Origin: Pedobacter cryoconitis
GTDB lineage: Bacteria; Bacteroidota; Bacteroidia; Sphingobacteriales; Sphingobacteriaceae
DNA length: 64,000 bases
NCBI RefSeq assembly: GCF_003259615.1
Contig: NZ_QLLR01000025.1
Location: forward strand, 30,935 to 94,934
Reading direction: 5' to 3'
Part shown: positions 18,077 through 25,009 of the stretch, piece after piece
Layout: every line of letters starts with the position of its first letter
How positions within the stretch are numbered: the stretch's first letter is position 1
Notes under the pieces: model-generated
Seen by the model: only the letters and a program-made list of their open reading frames with translations
The model's database searches: none
What the model was told of the DNA's origin: nothing
Position numbers and translations under genes: made by a program

Positions 18077-18472
18077 ATGGCTTTCAAAGCAAGATTAACC
18101 TTTTCGGGCAAGGAGTACGACGTACTTCATTGTGCTTATTCCCTAAACCGTGATGTAGATGCAAAAGGAAGACCTTCTTCCGGAGTATACGGTGGTACGA
18201 TCGATGTAGAAATCGAATCAACTGAAGATACTTCTATTGTAGAAGCGATGGTAAATAATCAATACAAACCCCTTGCTGGTGTATTGCTTATCAAAAAAGC
18301 GGATGAAGATGCAAAGATGAAAGAAGTTCATTTTGAAGACGGGTACATTGTTAAGTATTCGGAAGGAATCAGAATCACGGGAGACAACCCAATGACGTTG
18401 AAATTTCAGATTTCAGCCCGTAAATTAAAGCTCGGCAATGCAGAGCATACTAATGACTGGCCTAAAGCGTAA
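18077..18472 (+). CDS. tssD3: Hcp tube protein TssD, copy 3 (type A)
   Basis: 131-residue near-duplicate of copy 1. The changes are N8T, 'DIELES' to 'DVEIES', V-to-I before 'VEAM', 'LSGTLL' to 'LAGVLL', S-to-A in 'KKSDED', and N-to-R in 'GINIT'. Its leader (about 18008-18076) resembles that of copy 1. It begins the second duplicated unit. The protein looks fully functional, since the conserved 'KGRPSSGVYGG' loop and C-terminal 'EHTNDWPKA' are kept. The 106-base gap to copy 4 is longer than that between copies 1 and 2. Confidence 0.93.
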   Translation: MAFKARLTFSGKEYDVLHCAYSLNRDVDAKGRPSSGVYGGTIDVEIESTEDTSIVEAMVNNQYKPLAGVLLIKKADEDAKMKEVHFEDGYIVKYSEGIRITGDNPMTLKFQISARKLKLGNAEHTNDWPKA

Positions 18473-18578
18473 TTAACCTATAAAATTATAATATCATATT
18501 TAGTATAAAGCTAAATATTACCGATATTTAATCTTATTGCGTTAATCAATTAACAAATTTTTACAATAAAACATTATC

Positions 18579-18974
18579 ATGGCTTTTAAAACCAGATTAA
18601 CTCTAGGATCAAAAGAGTTCGATGTGCTGCAATGCAGTTTTTCATTAAATAGAGATGTAGATGCTAAAGGGCGTCCATCATCAGGTGTATATGGTGGAAC
18701 TATCCACGTTGAGATCGAATCAACTGAGGATACTTCAGTTATTGAATCGATGGTGAACAACCAATACAAACCTTTATCTGGAACTATTGTTTTCAAAAAA
18801 GGGGAAGAAGATGCAAAAATGAAAGAATTATCATTTGAAGACGGTTATATCATTCAATATAATGAAGGTATTGCTGTAAATGATAAAACACCCATGACTT
18901 TAAGTTTTGTATTATCTGCGCGTAAGTTAAAGCTTGGAAATGCAGAACATACGAACGACTGGCCAAAAGCCTAA
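18579..18974 (+). CDS. tssD4: Hcp tube protein TssD, copy 4 (type B)
   Basis: 131-residue near-duplicate of copy 2 with nine substitutions: N8T, two Tyr-to-Phe (residues 14 and 21), 'HLEVES' to 'HVEIES', N-to-K in the 'NDNTP' loop, G-to-S, and two I-to-L. N8T and the change to 'VEIES' are shared with copy 3, its neighbour, not with copy 2, its parent type. That parallel change suggests pair-wise coadaptation or gene conversion. It lies 133 bases upstream of vgrG and is followed by a short weak hairpin ('AAGGCCGC' with 'GTGGCCTT'), which may damp read-through into vgrG. Confidence 0.93.
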   Translation: MAFKTRLTLGSKEFDVLQCSFSLNRDVDAKGRPSSGVYGGTIHVEIESTEDTSVIESMVNNQYKPLSGTIVFKKGEEDAKMKELSFEDGYIIQYNEGIAVNDKTPMTLSFVLSARKLKLGNAEHTNDWPKA

Positions 18975-19107
18975 TGTATTTTTAAGGCCGCAAAATTTAA
19001 GTGTTTTGTGGCCTTAATTATAAAATCAAATATTCCTGTAAATTCCAAATTTTCCAGAATCAGGATCAGCATATAATCAACCTTCAAACGACCAAAACTT
19101 CCAACAA

Positions 19108-20943
19108 ATGGAAAAGAAAATTAATCTGGAAATACATATTGATGATAAGGAAATTGTTCATTTTAATTCTCTTAGAATCACCCAGGCATTTAATCGTCAT
19201 CACGAATTTGAACTTATCATTAATCAGGATGTAATTGAGGAAACAGGATCCTTCAAAATTGACCAGTCTAAATCGTGGATCGGTAAGAGCTTTATCATTA
19301 GTATCGATCAGGGAAATACGGCTTTTAAGGGAATAGTTTGTGAGGTAAATCTTTCTCAAAGCCATGGTCTGAGAGGAAATCTTATTATTAAGGGGTATTC
19401 TCCAACAATTTTGCTTGAAAGTGGTGGAAACATGCTTTCTTTTAGTGACATGAAACTGGGCGACATTATCAATAAGGTTACTTCTGGTGTCGCTAAAAAT
19501 GACATTGATTTTTCCATTAAACCTGTATACAGTGAAAGCCTGAAATATATTACACAGTTTAAGGAAAGTAATTTCAGTTTTATCAACAGACTGAGCTCGG
19601 AATATGGCGAGTTCTTCTATTATGATGGTAGAATACTGCATTTTGGCAAGCCATCTGAACAGAAATCTGTGAAATTAGTACATGGTCAGAATCTGAATGT
19701 GATGAACATGGCAGTACGGATTCTCCCGATGGGTTTCTCTTATTTCTCGTATCGTTCTGAAGAAAATAGTACACTGGATGTACAGGCTCCTGGTCATGTA
19801 GAAGGATTAAATGGTTTCTCTCAACATGCTTTTCAGCAGTCTTCTTCTGTTTTTGACAATAGCGTGAACCACCCGATTAAACCCAGAGTAGAAAATAAAA
19901 GTCAACTGGATAAACTCGCTGAGAAACATAAAGCGGCAATGGCTTCTAATTTATCGGATATTACTGGTGAAAGTACCAATACTGCATTGAATATTGGGAG
20001 CATAGCAGATGTTTATGTTTCCCGTAAAAATGATACAGGGGCATTTAACCAGGATTCTCTGAGTAAATTTTTAATCACAGAAATTACACATCATATTGAT
20101 GGTTTAAGCAGGTATACGAATACATTTAAAGGAGTTCCTGCGGATACAGAAGTGCTAACTGTTGAACGCGTTCAAGTTCCTCAGGCTGAGTCACAAGTAG
20201 CTATTGTAACAGATAACAATGATCCTTCTCAAACGGGCAGGATTAAAGTACAGATGTTATGGCAAAAAAATAATGCAACAACAGACTGGATCAGGGTACT
20301 AACTCCAGATGGTGGTTCTAGTGAACCATTTTCTAAAAATAGGGGATATGTATTTATTCCGGAAGTTGGTGACCAGGTGATTGTTGGGTTCAGGTATAAT
20401 GATCCGGACAGACCATTTGTGATGGGAAGTATTTTTCATGGTGCTACGGGGGCAGGTGGTTCTGATGCGAATCATTTAAAAAGGATTGCGACCAGAAGCG
20501 GACACCTGGTTGAGTTTAACGATGGGCCTTCGGGACATGGAATTACGATTACGGATATTAATAAGAATATTATTCACATTGATACTGCTGGAAATAATAT
20601 TACAATTACCGCTCTGGAAAACATGACGCTGAATTCTAAGAATATGCAGATCAATGTGACTGAAAATCTGGACATACAAGTAGGTAAGGATATTTCTACG
20701 ATGGTAGGTAATAATATGAATACACAGATTAGTGTAGATAACCACGTAAGTGTAGGGGCTGATTACTCCCTGAATGCGGCAAATATTACAGAAATAGCAG
20801 CAGATGCTCATAAAAGTGAAGCTACTAATATTACAAAAACAGCATCTTCAGAGCTAACTTACAACAGTACTGGTGGAAGTATTACCAAACATGCAGCAAA
20901 AACCATCAATAACAATAGTGGGGAAAAAAGTAACCTGTTTTAG
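19108..20943 (+). CDS. tssI: T6SS spike protein VgrG/TssI
   Basis: VgrG trimers form the puncturing spike on the Hcp tube. The 611-residue protein has the gp27/Phage_GPD-like N-terminal barrel (about 1-340). It then has a gp5-type OB fold (about 365-445) with 'GRIKVQMLWQKN', 'GYVFIPEVGDQVIVGF' and 'DRPFVMGSIFHG', and a C-terminal repetitive beta-helix needle of N-x-x-I/V-x repeats (about 480-590). There is no catalytic extension, so it is a plain spike that needs separate cargo. tle1 starts 2 bases after its stop, which fits cognate cargo. Clear assignment. Confidence 0.93.
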   Translation: MEKKINLEIHIDDKEIVHFNSLRITQAFNRHHEFELIINQDVIEETGSFKIDQSKSWIGKSFIISIDQGNTAFKGIVCEVNLSQSHGLRGNLIIKGYSPTILLESGGNMLSFSDMKLGDIINKVTSGVAKNDIDFSIKPVYSESLKYITQFKESNFSFINRLSSEYGEFFYYDGRILHFGKPSEQKSVKLVHGQNLNVMNMAVRILPMGFSYFSYRSEENSTLDVQAPGHVEGLNGFSQHAFQQSSSVFDNSVNHPIKPRVENKSQLDKLAEKHKAAMASNLSDITGESTNTALNIGSIADVYVSRKNDTGAFNQDSLSKFLITEITHHIDGLSRYTNTFKGVPADTEVLTVERVQVPQAESQVAIVTDNNDPSQTGRIKVQMLWQKNNATTDWIRVLTPDGGSSEPFSKNRGYVFIPEVGDQVIVGFRYNDPDRPFVMGSIFHGATGAGGSDANHLKRIATRSGHLVEFNDGPSGHGITITDINKNIIHIDTAGNNITITALENMTLNSKNMQINVTENLDIQVGKDISTMVGNNMNTQISVDNHVSVGADYSLNAANITEIAADAHKSEATNITKTASSELTYNSTGGSITKHAAKTINNNSGEKSNLF

Positions 20944-20945
20944 CG

Positions 20946-22511
20946 ATGATTCAAAAAGGTAATATTATAAAGATATCTGGTGGAACACTCAGTGAATCTG
21001 CATCGCAGGATTATACTGCTTTTGCCAATAATATCCATACGAATGCGGCGAATAAGATTTTAGAGAATTCCAAGGAAGGCATTGTGTATGGTGAGCCAAA
21101 AAAAAGCACTATTCTGGATGACCGTGTTAATATTACTGTCGGAATGTTTTTTGACGGTACAGGAAATAACAGGAAGAATATAGACTCTGCATCAAATAGT
21201 AAGTCGGATAATTATTATAAATCTGTAGGCTGGAAGTTTAAGTGGCAGGATAATACGAGTTACAAAAATGATAGAACTAACGTTGACAACCTGGAGAAAA
21301 TGTATAAACAGGAGACTTTTGATTTTTCCATATATATTGAAGGGATTGGAACTGAGAATGATGAGTATGATGACCTGACTGATATGGGGTTTGCAACAGG
21401 TGATAAAGGCGTTAGGGGGAAAGTAAGAGTAGGGTGCAAAAGTCTCGTTGAGGCGATACAAGCTAAGACTCAGAAGAACATTGGTACACTCACATTTGAT
21501 GTATTTGGATTTAGCAGGGGAGCAGCAGCAGCAAGAAATTTTGTACATGAAGTTACAAAATCTGCCTATCAGGCTCATAGAAGTGGAGATACGAAAAATC
21601 CTGGATTACTTGATGCTGATCAGAAATCTGTGAGTAAGAAAGACTTACCAGCCAGGGGGCACTTTGGACTTCTTATGGAAAAGGCTGGTCTTAAAGTGAA
21701 CTTTGTAAACATCAGGTTCGCTGGTTTATTTGATACAGTTTCTGCCTTCGGCCTTGTACATAGCAATGATGTTACTGAATTAAACCTGAATGCAATTAAT
21801 AAGGCTTCGAAGATCGTTCATTTAACAGCTGCTGATGAGCACCGCCGGTTATTTGAATTAACCTCGGTAACTAAAGGAATTGAACTTTCCCTGCCGGGGG
21901 TTCACTCTGATATTGGTGGAAGTTATGTAGATAATGAGGTTGAAAAAGTCTCGCTGGCTGAAGAAATGCTTTCTCTGATCAATCGGGAAAAACTCATTAA
22001 TGCTGAAAAAAACAGGTTGATTAGTCAGGGCTGGTATAGAGCTGAACAGATGACTAATACGCAGCCTTATAAATTGGTTGGTACCAGAACATTAAGAAAT
22101 AAGTATAGTCTTATTCCGCTGCATTTAATGTATGAAATGGGACTGAGTACTTGTGGTTTTGTACAGAAATTGATCAATAATAATACATACAAGATACCGG
22201 CTATACCTTTGAAAGATACTAAATGGACTTTAATAGATGTTTATAAGCGTCTGCAGGCTTATGCAGGTAATACTGCGCCTTCAATGGTATTTAATGATTC
22301 AAATCAATTAAAATCAATTAAAAGAATGGTTGATAATGGCTTTTATCCAGCAGATAAATATGCAGCAACAGAAAGGGATGCGAAAATTCTTTATGAGTTA
22401 AGGAATAAATTCCTTCATTTTTCATCTAGTTGGGATGGGGTCGGTAAGGAGCCGAATATTAATAAAAAAGGGGAGAGGGAAAGAGACGTTTTTAATAAAA
22501 GATCAACTTAG
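20946..22511 (+). CDS. tle1: Tle1-family (DUF2235) T6SS phospholipase effector
   Basis: A 521-residue alpha/beta hydrolase of the DUF2235/Tle1 catalytic family; characterised members cleave membrane phospholipids of rival cells after T6SS delivery. The nucleophile elbow is 'GFSRG' (188-192, Ser190). 'FAGLFDTVSAFG' holds Asp263, and 'LPGVHSDIGGSY' holds His320, giving a complete putative Ser-Asp-His triad. 'FFDGTGNN' at 68-75 is the usual first-strand motif and 'AADEHRRLFEL' the usual helix. The first 50 or so residues are outside the hydrolase and might dock to VgrG. There is no signal peptide, as expected for T6SS cargo. It starts 2 bases after vgrG and is followed 4 bases later by its probable immunity gene. 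Confidence 0.85.
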   Translation: MIQKGNIIKISGGTLSESASQDYTAFANNIHTNAANKILENSKEGIVYGEPKKSTILDDRVNITVGMFFDGTGNNRKNIDSASNSKSDNYYKSVGWKFKWQDNTSYKNDRTNVDNLEKMYKQETFDFSIYIEGIGTENDEYDDLTDMGFATGDKGVRGKVRVGCKSLVEAIQAKTQKNIGTLTFDVFGFSRGAAAARNFVHEVTKSAYQAHRSGDTKNPGLLDADQKSVSKKDLPARGHFGLLMEKAGLKVNFVNIRFAGLFDTVSAFGLVHSNDVTELNLNAINKASKIVHLTAADEHRRLFELTSVTKGIELSLPGVHSDIGGSYVDNEVEKVSLAEEMLSLINREKLINAEKNRLISQGWYRAEQMTNTQPYKLVGTRTLRNKYSLIPLHLMYEMGLSTCGFVQKLINNNTYKIPAIPLKDTKWTLIDVYKRLQAYAGNTAPSMVFNDSNQLKSIKRMVDNGFYPADKYAATERDAKILYELRNKFLHFSSSWDGVGKEPNINKKGERERDVFNKRST

Positions 22512-22515
22512 ATAT

Positions 22516-23523
22516 ATGAAGAGAATATGTTTGTTGTTGTTGTCGATTAGTTCATTTACAATTAGTTCTTGTCAGGAAAAGATGAAAAAATATGATTGGA
22601 TTCCCACAGAGTGTGCACCTAAAAATTACCCGATACAAATTTATAAGGGGAATTTCTATTATGGTGATAAGGGTAGTATTTATGTGCCGGATGGCAGAGA
22701 TGTTGATATTGGGTGGGGTGAAGTAGGTTCTATTAACATTGCAGGTGATAAGTTGAAAGAAGCACCGCATACACTTGAAATAACCTGGATTTCTTTCGCT
22801 GAAAAAAAGAACTACACTGGTAAATTTGAATTAGATACAAAGAAAATTGATTCGCTTTTTGCTGCAGGTTATCCAAGTGATATTGAGGGTGGTGTGGGTA
22901 ATTATAAAATGATTAAAGTTGGTATGGCTCCAGGTGGGGACGTTGTGTTGTGGTTAAGCGGGGTTAGAAATAAACAGGTTGAGATAGGGCATTACAAAGC
23001 GAAGCCAATTGGTGATCTGGATTGGAAAAAGGTTTACCCTGATTTGGAGGGGACTTTTGATCCTTATATTAATGACGTTATCAAAGGACTTTCCGATACA
23101 GTTAAAGACCAGATTAAGAATCATACTATTCCTTTTAATTACTGGTCAGGTCTGCGTAAACGTTATAATTGGAAACCTACTTTTAATGGTAATGCTAAAG
23201 TGGTACGAATTGATCTGGATTATTTTAATAAGGAAAGAGATTTTGTTTTTGGAGAGAACCTAAATAAAATGATAGTTAAGCCTTCTGCGGTAATTGAAGA
23301 ACTCAGTGTTTACTGGCTTGACGATAAAAACAGAGAATTGCGAACAGAGGTCAAATTTGATGAACATGAAGCCTTTGATATTTTCTCTAAACTTCAGGAA
23401 GATGAACAGGGGGAATTGATTATTACCGTTGATAAGGAGAAATCTGACGTAACTATTAAACTAAAATTAAAAGATAGTGAAATTCCATTCCAACGGATAA
23501 AGACTCAAAGTTTTTACAAATAA
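22516..23523 (+). CDS. DUF2931 lipoprotein, probable immunity protein to the Tle1 effector
   Basis: 335 residues. The ATG at 22516 is chosen because it gives a lipoprotein signal ('LLSISSFTISSC', Cys at about residue 18) and lies 4 bases after the tle1 stop; an upstream in-frame ATG would lie inside tle1. The mature N-terminus, with 'YDWIPTECAPKNYPIQIYKG' and a following G-W-G motif, matches DUF2931, often found beside T6SS cargo in Bacteroidota (family recollection). Known Tle1 immunity proteins (Tli1) are envelope lipoproteins, so position and localisation argue that this one neutralises the neighbouring phospholipase. That role is inference. The C-terminal half has no recognised domain. 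Confidence 0.72.
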   Translation: MKRICLLLLSISSFTISSCQEKMKKYDWIPTECAPKNYPIQIYKGNFYYGDKGSIYVPDGRDVDIGWGEVGSINIAGDKLKEAPHTLEITWISFAEKKNYTGKFELDTKKIDSLFAAGYPSDIEGGVGNYKMIKVGMAPGGDVVLWLSGVRNKQVEIGHYKAKPIGDLDWKKVYPDLEGTFDPYINDVIKGLSDTVKDQIKNHTIPFNYWSGLRKRYNWKPTFNGNAKVVRIDLDYFNKERDFVFGENLNKMIVKPSAVIEELSVYWLDDKNRELRTEVKFDEHEAFDIFSKLQEDEQGELIITVDKEKSDVTIKLKLKDSEIPFQRIKTQSFYK

Positions 23524-23530
23524 CAGGCTA

Positions 23531-24517
23531 ATGGAAAAGGTTCAATTTACAGATCAGTCTTGTTTAAGGCTCCAGCTGATACCTCCGGATTTTTCCAGGG
23601 ACTATGGCGTGCTGCATACTTACACTACAGGTGAGATCGGGAACACCGTAAAGTACAATCTTAAAATTACTTATGTAAAGACCATTATTAATGAATGCAG
23701 AATCTTTAGGATAGAGCGGACATCTCCGGTTTATGTCAATGATATAGAACCTGATCTTATTGCTGATCAGCTGGCATATGAATGTGGTAAGGTTTTTTAT
23801 CCACTAATGCTGGAAATAGATTTTGATGGTGAGTTTATTGGTGTTCATAATTATTCAGAAATTATTACGAGGTGGAGTGCACAGCGGGTAGAAATTCAGG
23901 ACTACTTTACCGGTGAGTTTGCCGAAAAATATCTGAAACTAATGGATGATGCAGTTTCAACGGAAGAGCAGGTATCAGAAATATTTAGAAACGAATTGTT
24001 TTATCGTGTCTTTTTTGCCGCTATATATAAATCTTATACCAATGAATTTAAGGTGGAAGAAACCTGTTTATTCCCGATAGCAGGGAGTGCAGCACCGGTA
24101 AAGTTCCATATAGTTCAGGAAGTCAGTCCTGAATTAAATGAAGCTGGGAAAATACAGATTATTCATCATGGACATATAACCGACGAACGGTCTTCAAGAG
24201 ATTTGCTGGAAGAGCAGGATTTTTCATTATCACATTTTCAATATCCTGAGGACCTGCCTGCAAAAGGAAGTTATACCGGATTGTACAGGCTTGATGCAGA
24301 AACGAGGTCAATATTCTCAGCAGTAGCTGAATGGATTGTGGAGACTGAGCCTGTGCAAAAGAATCAGGTCAAAGTGTTTGAATTGATGAAAGAGAAAGAA
24401 CCTGAAGAGGTTAAAACAGAAAAATCATTTGATGAAGGAATGTTCTTTATTGATGGAAATCATAAAAAAACTGAAAAGAAATTCTCGGGCATATTTAATC
24501 TATTCTTAGGGAAATAA
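23531..24517 (+). CDS. Unrecognised soluble protein in T6SS cargo operon
   Basis: 328 residues, no signal peptide or membrane segment. I do not recognise a family. It is acidic, with mixed alpha/beta character up to about residue 290, then a Lys/Glu-rich linker and a short hydrophobic tail ('FSGIFNLFLGK'). It starts 7 bases after the DUF2931 gene and ends 10 bases before the PAAR-like gene, so it is part of the effector operon. Cytoplasmic proteins at this place commonly act as loading adaptors for the next effector (compare DUF4123 or DUF1795 proteins in Proteobacteria), but no such motif is visible here. Translation is well supported by tight spacing on both sides. Confidence 0.6.
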   Translation: MEKVQFTDQSCLRLQLIPPDFSRDYGVLHTYTTGEIGNTVKYNLKITYVKTIINECRIFRIERTSPVYVNDIEPDLIADQLAYECGKVFYPLMLEIDFDGEFIGVHNYSEIITRWSAQRVEIQDYFTGEFAEKYLKLMDDAVSTEEQVSEIFRNELFYRVFFAAIYKSYTNEFKVEETCLFPIAGSAAPVKFHIVQEVSPELNEAGKIQIIHHGHITDERSSRDLLEEQDFSLSHFQYPEDLPAKGSYTGLYRLDAETRSIFSAVAEWIVETEPVQKNQVKVFELMKEKEPEEVKTEKSFDEGMFFIDGNHKKTEKKFSGIFNLFLGK

Positions 24518-24527
24518 ATTTAAAGCT

Positions 24528-25004
24528 ATGGCAGAAAAACACTTAGTAGTACAGGGGGCAACATGCTTATGTAATTTTGGTTCTGCTCCTGACCTGTTAA
24601 AGGTACTTACGCATAAAAGAGAATTCGCCAATGATAAAGATGGCGTCAAAAAATATATTGCAAGCACAAAAGATATAGGTTTAACTTTTGAAAAGAATAC
24701 ATTTGGATCTTGTGCAAAACAGCTTGGCAAGCCCTGTCAGGCAGTTGTTACTGAGTGGAAAGAATTTTATGAGCATACAACGCTTACTAATAGCGGAAAG
24801 GTCTTAACTGAAGCTAGTAAAGCTACTTGTCCTATCGGAGGCCCCGATTGCATCAAAATAATCAAACATGGCCAGATTGCTGAACCTAATTCACAGAGTT
24901 TTAAAAAATCTGAGCCAAAAGTCAGCAAAACATTAAATCCTGCAGTACGTATTCAGCAGCTCATTGACGAACCCATTAGTGCCAAAGGCATCATATTCAA
25001 TTAA
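24528..25004 (+). CDS. DUF4280 PAAR-like spike-tip protein
   Basis: A 158-residue small Cys-rich protein of the DUF4280 family, which acts in place of classical PAAR tips in many Bacteroidota and Firmicutes contractile systems. It shows the family pattern: 'VVQGATCLCNFGSAP' near the N-terminus (8-22), 'NTFGSCAK' in the middle, 'GKPCQAV...TEWKEF', and 'KATCPIGGPDCIKIIKHGQ' toward the C-terminus. The paired Cys residues would bind metal and sharpen the VgrG tip. The last 35 residues are an extension, possibly linking to cargo. The next gene starts 5 bases downstream, so this tip is the likely carrier of the 916-residue putative effector. Confidence 0.82.
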   Translation: MAEKHLVVQGATCLCNFGSAPDLLKVLTHKREFANDKDGVKKYIASTKDIGLTFEKNTFGSCAKQLGKPCQAVVTEWKEFYEHTTLTNSGKVLTEASKATCPIGGPDCIKIIKHGQIAEPNSQSFKKSEPKVSKTLNPAVRIQQLIDEPISAKGIIFN

Positions 25005-25009
25005 TTGTT

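Larger units (their letters stand above)
16964..18974 (+). repeat. Direct duplication of an hcp gene pair with its upstream region
   Basis: Unit A is about 16964-17858 and unit B about 18008-18974. Each carries a 'CAYSLN'-type hcp followed by a 'CS[Y/F]SLN'-type hcp. First members of the two units differ at 8 of 131 residues and second members at 9, while the two types within a unit differ far more. The leader before hcp1 (about 16964-17030) is recognisably repeated before hcp3 (about 18008-18076), so the promoter was duplicated too. Counts come from comparing the translations by eye. Confidence 0.85.

Noticed and set aside
19084..19641. 185-codon minus-strand frame opposite the start of vgrG
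   Set aside because: Covers the strongly conserved VgrG N-terminus and shows no domain or ribosome-binding context.
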